A stretch of 64,000 nt of DNA from Ponticoccus litoralis (GTDB lineage: Bacteria > Pseudomonadota > Alphaproteobacteria > Rhodobacterales > Rhodobacteraceae), in NCBI RefSeq assembly GCF_039769985.1, contig NZ_JBDNCH010000004.1:248001-312000 (forward strand), given 5' to 3'. Below, one piece after another: positions 17,321 through 26,857 of this stretch. The stretch's first letter is position 1. Every line of letters starts with the position of its first letter. The position numbers and the translations under genes were made by a program. Below the pieces are notes generated by a model, which saw only the letters and a list, made by a program, of their open reading frames with translations, did no database searches and was not told where the DNA came from.

Positions 17321-18433
17321 CTATCCCTCCCGTATCTCGAAGGCGCTGCCTTCGGTGGTCAGCGCCGCCAGCCTGTCGCGGTCCCAGTCGATGCCCAGCC
17401 CCGGTGTCACGGGCGCCAGCGCCTCGCCGCCCTCGCGGGCCATGGGGGCGGCGATGTCGTCAAGCTGCGGGATGTATTCCAGCCAGGGCGCATTGGGCAC
17501 GGCGCAGACGAGGCTGACGTGCAGCTCCATCAGGAAATGCGGACAGATGGCGAGGTTATGCGCCTCGGCCAGATGCGCGACCTTCAGCCATGGCGTGATG
17601 CCGCCCACCCGCGCAACATCGGCCTGCACGATGCCGCAGGCCCCGGCGGCGATGTAGTCGGCAAACTGGCCGGGGGAATAAAGGCTTTCGCCCACCGCCA
17701 CCGGCACCCGTGATCCGGCCTGAAGGCGCGCGTGGCCCGCGATGTCGTCCGAGGGCAGCGGTTCCTCGAACCAGCCGATGTTGAGCGCCTCCAGCATGGG
17801 CACCCGGCGCAGCGCCTCGGGCGCGGTCATCGACTGGTTGGCGTCGGTCATGATCTCGTAGTCGTCGCCCACCGCCTTGCGCACCGCCTGCAACCGCGCG
17901 GCATCGCCCGCGACCGAGGGTTTGCCGATCTTGACCTTCGACCCCCGGAAACCCTGCGCCTGCGCCGAGAGCGCGTCCTCTGCCAGCGCCTCGGGGGCGA
18001 TGTGCAGCCAGCCGCCCTCGGTGGTGTACATGGGCACGCGGGACTTGGCCCCGCCCGCCAGCCGGTGCAGCGGCAGGCCGGTGCGGTGCCCGCGCAGGTC
18101 CCAGAGCGCCGTGTCCACCGCCGCCAAGGCCAGCGCCATGATCGGCCCGACCGCCGTCGCGTGGCTGAAGAACAGGAGGTCGCGCCAGATCGCCTCGATC
18201 GCCTCGCCCTCCTGCCCCATCAGGCGCGGCAGAAGCGTGTGCTGCAGGAGCGCCAGCACCGAGGGGCCGCCGTCGCCGATGGTATAGCTGTAGCCCATGC
18301 CGGTCGCGCCGTCGGCGTCGGCAAGCTCGACGAAGATGGTTTCCTGCGCCTTGAAGGACTGGATGGCGTCGGTGCGCAGAACCTTCGGTTCCAGCACCAC
18401 CATGAAGGCGCGCGCCTTTGTGATCCGGGCCAT
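17321..18433 (-). CDS. Enolase-superfamily (mandelate racemase group) sugar-acid dehydratase
   Basis: 370 residues with capping domain and TIM barrel. Catalytic features: SKVKIG (Lys-x-Lys) near 165-170, metal ligands in DANQS, WFEEPLP and VGESLY, and a His in CPHFLMELH near 305. This array fits acid-sugar dehydratases and racemases. With the lactonase-like, mutarotase, SDR and FAH genes, dehydration of a fuconate- or rhamnonate-type acid is the best guess. GAGG precedes the ATG. Its start lies 3 nt after the reconstructed stop of the ABC ATPase gene. Confidence 0.88.
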   Translation of the reverse strand: MARITKARAFMVVLEPKVLRTDAIQSFKAQETIFVELADADGATGMGYSYTIGDGGPSVLALLQHTLLPRLMGQEGEAIEAIWRDLLFFSHATAVGPIMALALAAVDTALWDLRGHRTGLPLHRLAGGAKSRVPMYTTEGGWLHIAPEALAEDALSAQAQGFRGSKVKIGKPSVAGDAARLQAVRKAVGDDYEIMTDANQSMTAPEALRRVPMLEALNIGWFEEPLPSDDIAGHARLQAGSRVPVAVGESLYSPGQFADYIAAGACGIVQADVARVGGITPWLKVAHLAEAHNLAICPHFLMELHVSLVCAVPNAPWLEYIPQLDDIAAPMAREGGEALAPVTPGLGIDWDRDRLAALTTEGSAFEIREG

Positions 18434-18436
18434 GAC

Positions 18437-19521
18437 CTACCCCTCAGCGCGGCGCCAGAGGCCGCGTCGAAGAGGTGGCACTTGTCCAGCATGATCTGGA
18501 AGCGCATCCGCTCACCCGCCTGCACCGGGCGCGGGTTCAGCATCTTGGCCTGCACCTCGACCCCGGCGAGTTCGGCAAACAGCAGCGTCTCCGTGCCCAG
18601 CGGTTCGGTCAGCGTCACAGCCATGTCGATCTCTGCCACCGGCCCGGTGGCGGGCAGCGCATGGCCGACCGGCATGATGTTGTCGGCCCGCATGCCCAGC
18701 TGCACCGCCTGCCCCTCGGTGACGCGGTGGCCGGGCGGCAGGGGCACCGCCGTGCCGTCCGCCAGCACCACGGTGTCCCCCTGAACGCGGCCTTCCAGCA
18801 GGTTCATCGGCGGCGAGCCGATGAAGGTCGCCACGAAGGTGTTGACCGGCGCCTCGAAGACCTCCAGCGGGCTGCCGATCTGTTCGATATGGCCGTCGCG
18901 CATGATCACGATGCGGTCGGCCAGCGTCATCGCCTCGACCTGATCGTGGGTCACGTAGACGATGGTGGATCGCACCTTCTGGTGCAGCTTCTTGATCTCG
19001 ACCCGCATCTGCGTGCGCAGCTTGGCGTCGAGGTTGGACAGTGGCTCGTCGAAGAGGAAGACCTCGGGGTGGCGCACGATGGCGCGGCCCATGGCGACCC
19101 GCTGGCGCTGCCCGCCAGACAGCGCGCCGGGTTTGCGATCCAAGAGCGGCACCAGCGACAGGATGCCCGCCGCCTCGTCGACCGCGCGGTCGATCTCTGC
19201 CTGCGGGCGCTTGGCGATCTTCAGCGAGAAGCCGAGGTTCTCGCGCACCGTCATATGCGGGTAGAGCGCGTAGTTCTGGAAGACCATCGAGATATTGCGG
19301 TCGCGCGGCGGCAGGTCGTTCACCACCCGGTCGCCGATGGCGATCTCCCCGCCCGAGATGTCCTCGAGCCCGGCGACCATCCGCAGCGTCGTCGACTTGC
19401 CGCAGCCAGACGGCCCGACCAGCACCACGAACTCTCCGTCCTCGATGTCGAGATTGATGGCATGGACGACCTCTAGGGTGCCATACCGTTTGACCACGTC
19501 ACGCAGGTGAACCTGAGCCAT
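18437..19521 (-). CDS. Sugar ABC transporter ATP-binding protein (UgpC/MalK type), frameshift at the 3' end
   Basis: About 361 residues: Walker A GPSGCGKST near 38-46, signature LSGGQRQRVAMGRAI near 135, Walker B FLFDEPLSNLDAKLR, H-loop YVTHDQVEAMTLADR, then the C-terminal TOBE regulatory region. As given, the frame misses its stop and runs to 18220 inside the enolase-type gene. One missing base near 18440 would end it at TAG 18437-18439 after HLFDAASGAALRG, the expected MalK-type end. It energises the two permeases encoded upstream. Confidence 0.9.
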
Positions 19522-19524
19522 GTC

Positions 19525-20391
19525 TTATCCTTTCACGCCGCCGAAGGTCAGGCCGGCAATGAGGTGTTTCTGTACGAGGAAGGTCAGGATGAGCGCGGGG
19601 ATGATCATCAGCACCGCCAGCGCGCACATGCCGCCCCAGTTGAGGGTGAACTCCGCCTGGAAATCCAGCAGGCCCACGGGCATCGTCTTGGAGGTGACCG
19701 AGCGGGTCAGCTGCGCCGCCAGCGCGTATTCGTTCCACGAGGTGAGGAAGGCGAAGATGCCAGCACTGGCGATGCCCGCCTTGGCGACCGGGAACTCCAC
19801 CTGCCAGAAGGCCTGCCAGCGCGTGCATCCGTCGATCTGCGCGGCCTCGGCCAACGAGGGCGGCACCTGCCGGAAGAAGCCGTCGATCAGCCAGATCGTG
19901 AAGGGCACATTCATCGCCACATAGGCGAGGATCACCCCGAAATGCGTGTCGATGATGCCGATCCGCGCGAAGAGGATGAACAGCGGCAGCGACAGCGCCA
20001 CCCCCGGCACGGCGCGGGTGCACATCAGGCCGACGAAGATCCAAGCCTTGCCCTTGAAGCGGTAGCGCGCGAAGGCATAGCCCCCCGCCATGCCGACCAA
20101 GAGCGCGATGGCCGTCGAGGTGACCGAGATGATCAGCGAGTTGCGGAAATAGGTCAGCACCGGCACGCCGCCCTCTCCGACCCCGCCGAACATGGCGCGG
20201 TAATGGTCGAGGTTCAGCTCGTTCGGGATCCAGACCGGCGGCTTGGCCATGATCTCGACCGTGGGCCGGAACGAGTTCAGCACGATCCAGAGCCCCGGCA
20301 CGCAGAGCACCAGCATGGCGAGGAACAGGCCGAAGAGGTGCAGCGCCTTCAGCGCGCGGCGGCAATTGCGGTGGGTTGCATTGCTGGCCAT
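19525..20391 (-). CDS. Sugar ABC transporter permease (MalG type)
   Basis: 288 residues with six predicted transmembrane helices and the EAA loop (LAEAAQIDGCTRWQAFWQVEFPVAKAG) that docks on the ATPase. The C-terminus HLIAGLTFGGVKG is typical of MalG-like CUT1 permeases. It lies 3 nt upstream of the ATPase gene and 4 nt downstream of the partner permease. Confidence 0.93.
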   Translation of the reverse strand: MASNATHRNCRRALKALHLFGLFLAMLVLCVPGLWIVLNSFRPTVEIMAKPPVWIPNELNLDHYRAMFGGVGEGGVPVLTYFRNSLIISVTSTAIALLVGMAGGYAFARYRFKGKAWIFVGLMCTRAVPGVALSLPLFILFARIGIIDTHFGVILAYVAMNVPFTIWLIDGFFRQVPPSLAEAAQIDGCTRWQAFWQVEFPVAKAGIASAGIFAFLTSWNEYALAAQLTRSVTSKTMPVGLLDFQAEFTLNWGGMCALAVLMIIPALILTFLVQKHLIAGLTFGGVKG

Positions 20392-20395
20392 GATC

Positions 20396-21294
20396 TCAGC
20401 TCCCCATGCCCAGCTCTGCCCGCGCGGCGGTCAGCTTGCGGAAGAAGAAGACGGTGAAGAAGATCGCGAGGAAGATCGAGATATACCCCATCGCATTCGC
20501 ATAGCCCATTCGGGCGTCGACGTAGCCGGTGCGTCCTATGAGCGTCCACAGCAGTTCCGTCCGCCGGGCGGGGCCGCCGTTGGTCATGATCTGCACGATG
20601 TCGTAGGCCCGCGCCACGTCCAGCGACCGGATCGCCATGGCGATGTAGATGAAGGGCATCAGGAAGGGCAGCGTCACGAAGCGAAAGCTTTGCCACGGGG
20701 TGCAGCCGTCGACCTTGGCCGCCTCCAGCGGGTCCTGCGGGATGGCGTAGAGCCCGGCAAGGATCAGGATGGCGAAGACCGAGGTGGCGGTCCAGACCTC
20801 TGCGAAGATGATCGAGAACATCGCGAGGTTGCCGTCCACCAGCCACGGGATGGCGATGTCGGTGATCCCCAGCGACTGCAGCGCGTTGTTCACCAGCCCG
20901 ACGTTGTCGTTGAAGATGAACTTGAACTGAAAGCCCACGAGGATCGGCGAGAACATCATCGGGAACATCATCATGGTGCGCAGCGCGCGCTGGCCGCGCG
21001 TCACCTTGGACACCATCAGCGCCAGCCCCAGCCCGAACAGCATTTCAAGGTTCAGCGCCACGGTCAGCAGCAGCACCGTGCGCCCGAAGGCCGCCCAGAA
21101 CTTGGCGTCCGTCAGCGCCTTTTCGTAGTTGAAGGTTCCGATCCACTTGTACAGGCTGTCGGGCCGCGTCAGCTTGTAGGGCGTGAAGCTGGAGTAGAGC
21201 GACAGCAGCAGCGGTATCATTACGACGGTACCGCAAGGATCACGATGGCTGGCAGCAGAAGCACCAGCCACGGGGGCAGTTTCAGACGTGTCAT
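20396..21294 (-). CDS. Sugar ABC transporter permease (MalF type), frameshifted near the N-terminus
   Basis: About 299 residues. The start ATG at 21294 gives MTRLKLPPWLVLLLPAIVIL. One base is missing at a GGTACC site near 21233, after which the frame continues TVVMIPLLLSLYSSFTPYK. Six transmembrane helices and the EAA loop (EAAKVDGCTPWQSFRFVTLP) are intact. It pairs with the MalG-type permease and the SBP at 21348. Confidence 0.9.
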
Positions 21295-21347
21295 GGGGGC
21301 TGGTCCTTGGATTGGCGGGGGCGATGGATGCCGCCCCCGCTCGGGCG

Positions 21348-22652
21348 TCAGTAGACGCCTTCTTCCTGCATCAGTTCGTCGACCGCGTCAGAGGCATCGG
21401 ACAGCGCCTCGTCCACCGTCTTGTCGCCGAGGATGGCGGCCTGAAGTTCCGGGTAGATCAGGTTCGTCGCCTCGATCCAGTATTCCGTCGGCGGCACCGC
21501 AAAGGCGGTCGCGGCGGTCTCCTGGAAGGCGGCGAGGACCTCGGCGCGGTAGGGATCGTCCTTGGCCTCTTCGGCCACCCACTCCCAGACCGCCGTGCGC
21601 GAGGGCAGCGGCCCGGCGCTGCTTTCCAGCTTCTGGCTGTCCTCGTTGGTCAGGAAGTCCACCAGAGAGGCCGCCGCCTCCTTGTTGGCGCAATCCTCGG
21701 TGACCGAGAAGCCGTGGAAGCCCGACCAGCCGCTGCGCACACCCGCCGAGCCCTTGGGCGCCGGGGCCATGCCGACATTGCCCGCGACCTTCGAGGACGA
21801 AGCGTCGTTGAAGAAGGCCGCCCAGCCCGGCCAGTCGAGGTTCAGCGCGATGGTGCCCGAGGCGAAGCCGTTGCCGAGGTCGTCCCAGAGGTAGTTGGTG
21901 GTGCCCGCCGGAACCGCGCCGGATTCGTAGAGGTCCACGAACCATTGCAGCGCCTCTTTCCCGGCGTCCGAATTGAACGCGGGCGAGAAGTCGTCGTTGA
22001 AAAGCGCGCCGCCATTGGCCACCACAAGCTCGTAGAAGCGACCGACGATGGCCTCGTCCTTGCCGGCGTATTGCGTGCCGTAGAAGTTCGGCGGATTGGC
22101 GAAGAAGATCGCCTGATCCTTCACCTGGTCCCATGTCTCGGGCACCGCCAGCGGGTAGCCGTATTCCTCTTCGAAGGCCGCGGCCCGGTCGGCATCCTCG
22201 TAGAGGTCCTTCTGGTAGTACAGCGCCGAGACGTCGAACTGCGCGCGCGGCAGCATCACCAGCTTGCCGCCCAGTGTGGCCGCCGCGATATTGGCCTGCA
22301 CGAAGCCGTCCACGGTTTCCTGCGGCACCAGCGCCGAAAGGTCGGTGTAAAGCGAGGGATACTGCGAGGCGAAGGACGAGTGGTTCGAGCCCACGCACCA
22401 GTCGGTGGTGCCCGCCGCGATGTCGGACTTGAATTCCTTGTCCAGCTCGAAGTGGTTCTTCTTCGAGATCACGTTGACCGTGGCGCCGGTCATCTCTTCC
22501 CACGCGCTGATGCGCGCATAAAGCGCCTCGTACTGCTGGCCGCCGATCAGCTTGGCGTCGATGGTCACGCCGTCGAACTCTGCCGCCTGCGCGCCCGTGG
22601 CAAGAACCGTCGTCAGCGCGATCAGCGATGCGCCCGTCATTCTGGCTGTCAT
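21348..22652 (-). CDS. Extracellular solute-binding protein of the sugar ABC transporter
   Basis: 434 residues with a cleavable signal peptide (ASLIALTTVLATGAQAAEF). Family 1-type SBP features include AWEEMTGATVNVISKKNHFE, LVMLPRAQFDVSALYYQKDL and NLDWPGWAAFFND. It is the first gene of the leftward sugar-acid operon, with GGGAGGAAG before its ATG, and would deliver the substrate (predicted sugar or sugar acid) to the permease pair. Confidence 0.93.
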   Translation of the reverse strand: MTARMTGASLIALTTVLATGAQAAEFDGVTIDAKLIGGQQYEALYARISAWEEMTGATVNVISKKNHFELDKEFKSDIAAGTTDWCVGSNHSSFASQYPSLYTDLSALVPQETVDGFVQANIAAATLGGKLVMLPRAQFDVSALYYQKDLYEDADRAAAFEEEYGYPLAVPETWDQVKDQAIFFANPPNFYGTQYAGKDEAIVGRFYELVVANGGALFNDDFSPAFNSDAGKEALQWFVDLYESGAVPAGTTNYLWDDLGNGFASGTIALNLDWPGWAAFFNDASSSKVAGNVGMAPAPKGSAGVRSGWSGFHGFSVTEDCANKEAAASLVDFLTNEDSQKLESSAGPLPSRTAVWEWVAEEAKDDPYRAEVLAAFQETAATAFAVPPTEYWIEATNLIYPELQAAILGDKTVDEALSDASDAVDELMQEEGVY

Positions 22653-22755
22653 GGTCTTCCTCCCGTTTCGATCCGTCTCGCGTCCCGAACATCCCGCGAC
22701 CCCGGACCTTCGACCGGCGGGACTTTCATATCCAGAAGCTACTTTTATATCTAAA

Positions 22756-22779
22756 CTTGACTTTCACTTGTGAGTCAAG
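22756..22779. promoter_or_regulatory. 24-nt palindrome in the divergent promoter region, candidate IclR operator
   Basis: CTTGACT-N10-AGTCAAG, perfect 7-nt arms, lies between the SBP gene and the amidohydrolase gene. Its centre CTTTCACTTGTGA matches, with one mismatch, the core at 7812-7824 next to the IclR gene. Positioned to repress or activate both divergent units. Confidence 0.6.
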
Positions 22780-22853
22780 CTGAACTCGGGGAAAGCGCTT
22801 GCGGGTGCGGAACCCTACGCCCGCCCGCAAGCGCGACACCAAGGAGGAACACC

Positions 22854-23690
22854 ATGATTGCCCTGTTCGACACCCACCTGCATCTCGTCGACCGGGAGCG
22901 CATTCATTACCCTTGGCTGAAAGACGTGCCCGCGCTGGACCGCGACTGGACGCTGGCCGACTACCAGAGCACCGCCCGCCGCATCGGCATCGAAGGCGCC
23001 CTGCACATGGAGGTCGATTGCGACCCCGCCGACATCGCCAAAGAAAACGCATGGGTCGCGGATATGATGGCGCAGGACGGCAGCCTGATCCGGGGCGCCA
23101 TTTCCTCGGCGCGGCCCGAGGACGACGGCTTCGAGGCCTTCCCGGACACCCTCGACCGGAGTGTGGTGAAGGGCATTCGCCGCGTGCTGCATGTGGTGCC
23201 GGACGAGGTTTCCACCTCGAACCGCTTCCGCGCCAATGTGGGACGGATGGGCGCGCATGGCCTGCCCTTCGACATCTGCATGCTGGCCCGGCAGCTGGAT
23301 CTGGCCGCCGCACTGGTGGACGCCTGCCCCGACACCACCTTCGTCATGGACCACTGCGGCGTGCCCGACATCGCCGCCGGTGCCTTCGACGACTGGGCCG
23401 CCGCGGTGTCGCGGCTGGCGGAACGTCCGAACGTGAACGCCAAGATATCCGGCATCACCGCCTACGCGGCGCCGGACTGGACGCTGGACAGCCTGCGCCC
23501 CTACGCCGAACACGTCATCGGGTGCTTCGGCTGGGACCGCGTGGTCTGGGGCTCTGACAGCCCGGTCTGCACGCTGAATTCCTCGCTCGACCAATGGGTC
23601 GCCGTCACCCGCGCCCTGCTGTCCGAGGTCTCGGAGACCGAGGCCCGCGCGCTGGCGTCCGGCAACGCCCGCCGCATCTGGGGGCTGTAA
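22854..23690 (+). CDS. Amidohydrolase-family sugar-acid lactonase candidate (L-fuconolactonase/PDC hydrolase-like)
   Basis: 278 residues. The N-terminal metal motif FDTHLHLVD, a His in FVMDHCGVPDI, and the C-terminal Asp in RVVWGSDSPV give the active site of the fuconolactonase/2-pyrone-4,6-dicarboxylate hydrolase group. Start at 22854 is supported by AAGGAGGAA just upstream; the longer frame from 22770 would cross the palindrome. Divergence from the sugar operon across a shared operator suggests it opens the lactone made by the pathway's sugar dehydrogenase. Confidence 0.87.
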   Translation: MIALFDTHLHLVDRERIHYPWLKDVPALDRDWTLADYQSTARRIGIEGALHMEVDCDPADIAKENAWVADMMAQDGSLIRGAISSARPEDDGFEAFPDTLDRSVVKGIRRVLHVVPDEVSTSNRFRANVGRMGAHGLPFDICMLARQLDLAAALVDACPDTTFVMDHCGVPDIAAGAFDDWAAAVSRLAERPNVNAKISGITAYAAPDWTLDSLRPYAEHVIGCFGWDRVVWGSDSPVCTLNSSLDQWVAVTRALLSEVSETEARALASGNARRIWGL

Positions 23691-23746
23691 CCCCGGGCGC
23701 GCCGACCGCTGTTGCAGGCAAGGGGAAAGCCGGGGCGGCCTGACCC

Positions 23747-23784
23747 CGCCGGGCTGCGATCAAGTCCCTGACCGCAGCCCGGCG
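23747..23784. terminator. 12-bp-stem hairpin between convergent genes
   Basis: Perfect inverted repeat CGCCGGGCTGCG / CGCAGCCCGGCG with a 14-nt loop, placed between the stop of the amidohydrolase and the stop of the convergent shikimate-dehydrogenase-like gene. Likely bidirectional terminator. Confidence 0.65.
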
Positions 23785-23791
23785 CGGGCCT

Positions 23792-24599
23792 TCAGCCCTC
23801 GGCGCCGTCGCGATGCGCCATCAGGATATCGACGATGGCCGGCATCTGCCCGGCCACCATCTCGGGGCCGGTCTGAACCCGGTGCCCCCGGGCGCGCGCC
23901 GCGACGATCCACGGCGTCTCTAGCCGGTTCGGGCACGATATCCGCCACGAAACAGTCCCGGGGCAGATCCTCCAGCGGCCAGGGATGGGCGGTGTCGCCG
24001 TTCATCCCGACCGGCGTGGCGTTGCAGACCAGCGCGGCGGAAAAATCCTCCGGTCGCGCGGACAGGACCTGTCCCTGCGCCGCCAGCCGGTCGAGCAGGG
24101 CGGTCTGCCGGGCCCTGTCGCGGTCGGTGATCACCAGCCGCGCGCCGCTCTCTGCCAGCGCCAGGGCAATCGCCGCGCCCGCGCCGCCTGCCCCCACAAG
24201 CTGCACGTCGCGACCCGCCGGATCGAACCCGTTGGCCCGCAAGGCCGCGACGAAGCCCAGCCCGTCGGTCATCTCTCCGTGCAGCTGTCCGTCCGCCGTG
24301 CGCCGCACCACGTTGCAGGCGCCGGTCAGCCCCACCGCCGGGGAAACGCTGTCGACCAGCCGGGCCACCGCCTGCTTGTGCGGGCAGGTGACCACCGCGC
24401 CCAGACAATTGCGCCAGCCGCGCAGGGCCTCCAGCGTCGCGGGCAGGGCCGCCTCGGGCACAGCGACCGGCAGCATGACCGCATCGGTCCCCGTGTCCCG
24501 CGCCCATGCCGCAAAGCCCGCGGGCGCCTTCACCTGCACGATGGGATCGCCCAGCATCAGGACGAAGCGGGTCTTGCCGCTGATTGCCATGCCGGTCAT
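23792..24599 (-). CDS. Shikimate dehydrogenase-family protein with a non-standard substrate site, frameshifted
   Basis: About 268 residues. AroE-type features: the catalytic Lys in VVTCPHKQAV, MTDGLGFVAAL, and the NADP-site glycine loop LVGAGGAGAAIALALAE. The usual Ser-x-Ser shikimate-binding motif near the N-terminus is replaced (GDPIVQVKAPAGFAAWA), and the NTDG motif reads MTDG. It is therefore probably not a housekeeping AroE. The frame shifts near 23935 (one extra base); the continuation TPWIVAARARGHR ends at 23792. Start taken at MTGMAISGK; 24590 is an alternative. It follows TctA in the same direction. Confidence 0.75.
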
Positions 24600-24812
24600 C
24601 GAAGCCACCGCGCCCGCTGCTCGGCCCCGTATCCTGTCCATGTCCCCACGCCCTGCACCCCCGAAACGCCCATTCAACCAACGGCCCCCTTTCCCGCACC
24701 CCCGCGGCAGGCGCAAGCCCCGCCAGCCCCCAAGGCGAAGGCTCCGGCGCATCCGGTAGGCAGTCCGGACATCCGCCACCGCGCCGGGACAGACCCGTGA
24801 CCGGCGCGGCGC

Positions 24813-26328
24813 TCAGTCCCCGCCGACCCGTGCCAGCAGGCGGCGGCGCTCGCGCAGCGCGAACCAGACCGACAGGCCGAGGAACATCGCCGTCAGCAGG
24901 TACAGCGTGACCGAGATCGGGCTGGCGATCAGGATGCCCCAGTCGCCGTCCGAGATCGACATGGCGCGGCGCAGGTTGCGCTCCATGTCGCCGCCCAGAA
25001 GCAGGCCCAGCACCAGCGGCACAAGACTGACGTCCAGCTTGCGCAGGAGGTAGCCCAGCACGCCGAAGATGATCATCAGTTCCAGTGTCGAAGGTCGAGT
25101 TCGAGATCGAGAAGACGCCGACAAAGCTGACCGCCGCGACGATGGGCATCAGCGCCCATGTCGGCACCATCATCAACCGGCTGAACAGCCCGATCATCGG
25201 CAGGTTCAGGATCAAGAGCGCCACGTTGCCAAGGTAGAGCGAGGCCACCAGCCCCCAGACCAGATCCGGCTGGCGCTCGAACAGCAGCGGGCCGGGCTGG
25301 ACGTTCAGGCTGATCAGCATGGCCAGCATGACCGCCGTGGTGCCCGACCCCGGCACACCCAGCGACAGCATCGGGATCAGCGCCCCACCAGAGGCCGCGT
25401 TGTTGCCCGCCTCGGGCGCCGCGACGCCGCGCGGATCGCCCTTGCCGAAGGTGCCGTCCTTGTCGCTGGCCTGCTTTTCCATCGAGTAGGACATGACCGA
25501 CCCAAGCGAAGCCCCTGCCCCCGGCAGCACCCCCGCGATAAAGCCCACGACAGAGCCGCGCAGGATCGCCCAGCGGGTTCGCCAGATCGTGCGGACATCG
25601 GGAATCCAGCTGTCGATGCCGATCGGCTTGGCCCGGTCCCGCACCGCCTTTTCAAGGATCATCAGGATTTCCGAGATCGCGAACAGCCCCACCAGCGCGA
25701 CGATCGCGTCGATGCCGTCATACAGGTGGTAATTGTTGAAGGTATAGCGCGGGATGCCCGAGATCGGGTCCAGCCCCGCCGTGGCGATCATCAGGCCCAG
25801 CAGCGCCGACAGCAGCGTCTTGCGGGGGTCGACCCCGGCGATGCCCCCGATGGTGACGAAGGCAAGGATATAGAGCGCGAAGTAATCCGCCGGGCCAAAG
25901 TAGATTGCCATGCGCGCCAGCATCGGCGCGAACAGCGTCAGGCCGATCACCGCGACCGTGGCTCCGACAAAGCTGGCGACGCCGGATATCGCAAGGGCAT
26001 CCGCCGCCCGGCCCTGCTGCGCCATGGGATAGCCGTCCAGCGTGGTCATCACGGCGGGCTCGTCGCCGGGGATGTTCAGCAGGATCGAGGAAATCCGCCC
26101 GCCGTACATGCAGCCGAAGTAGACCGAGGACAGCAGGATCAGCGACGAGGTGGCGTCGAAGCCGAAGGCGAAGGTCAGCGGGATCAGGATCGCCACCCCG
26201 TTGACCGGGCCCAGCCCCGGCAGCGCGCCGATCAGCGTGCCCGCGAAGCAGCCCAGCAACAAAAGCGCGATATTCAGCGGTGTCAGCGCAACGGCAAAGC
26301 CGTGGGCGAGCAAAGAAAAGGTTTCCAT
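24813..26328 (-). CDS. tctA: TctA-family permease of a tripartite tricarboxylate transporter, frameshifted
   Basis: About 504 residues and some twelve transmembrane segments. Family signatures include FAGTLIGALPGLGPVNGVAI near the N-terminus, the repeat GVLPGAGASLGSVMSYSMEK and GVPGSGTTAVMLAMLI. One extra base near 25086 moves the last 100 residues (LELMIIFGVLGYLLRKLD to LLARVGGD) into another frame. It forms the channel of a secondary carboxylate importer with the TctB and TctC genes upstream. Confidence 0.9.
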
Positions 26329-26425
26329 CGTGGCGCGGTGTCCTGCGTTCTAGGGCGTGTCGCCTTTGGTGTGGCGGTCCATGGGTCTGCAACGGGGCCG
26401 GAACGCCCCGTCCCGGGCGGCGGTT

Positions 26426-26857
26426 CTAGCCGAACCAGCGCCCGAGAAAGGCCAGCGGCAGACCAAGGACCTGATCGAAAAGCGCCCAGAGGCCCGGCGC
26501 GATCACCGCCCCCAGCAGCGCGGCTTTCAGCGGTGCGCCGCCCAGCACGATCCCCAGCCCGGCGATCAGAAGGAAGGTCGCCAGCGGAAAGCCCAGCGGC
26601 AGCAGCAGGAAGGCATATCCCACGAGGATCGCCAGGGCCGCCGCCTGCCGCGCCATGTGGCTGCGGTCGGGCCAGTCGACCTGTCCCGAGGGAAAGACCA
26701 CCAGCGAGGCCGACAGGATCATCGCGGGAATGCCCACGATCACCGGAAAGACCGAAGGCCCCAGCACATCGCCGAAATTCGCCGTGTAGCCCTGCCCGTA
26801 CCAGGTATAGAGCGCCGCGATCACAAAGATCGCGACGCCGGCTATCCTGACGGTCAT
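26426..26857 (-). CDS. tctB: TctB-family small membrane subunit of the tripartite tricarboxylate transporter
   Basis: 143 residues and four transmembrane helices, the usual TctB size. Conserved N-terminal feature FGDVLGPSVFPVIVGIPAM, then hydrophobic segments YAFLLLPLGFPLATFLLIAG. Its ATG overlaps the TctC stop by 4 nt (ATGA); 97 nt separate it from TctA. Confidence 0.87.
   Translation of the reverse strand: MTVRIAGVAIFVIAALYTWYGQGYTANFGDVLGPSVFPVIVGIPAMILSASLVVFPSGQVDWPDRSHMARQAAALAILVGYAFLLLPLGFPLATFLLIAGLGIVLGGAPLKAALLGAVIAPGLWALFDQVLGLPLAFLGRWFG

Noticed and set aside
18220..18436. C-terminal extension of the ABC ATPase into the enolase-type gene
   Set aside because: The extra residues are a frame shadow of the enolase-type gene. 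The MalK-type end and a TAG stop are restored by one base near 18440.
23792..24599. Housekeeping aroE
   Set aside because: The substrate-binding Ser-x-Ser and NTDG motifs are not conserved, and it sits in a transport cluster.
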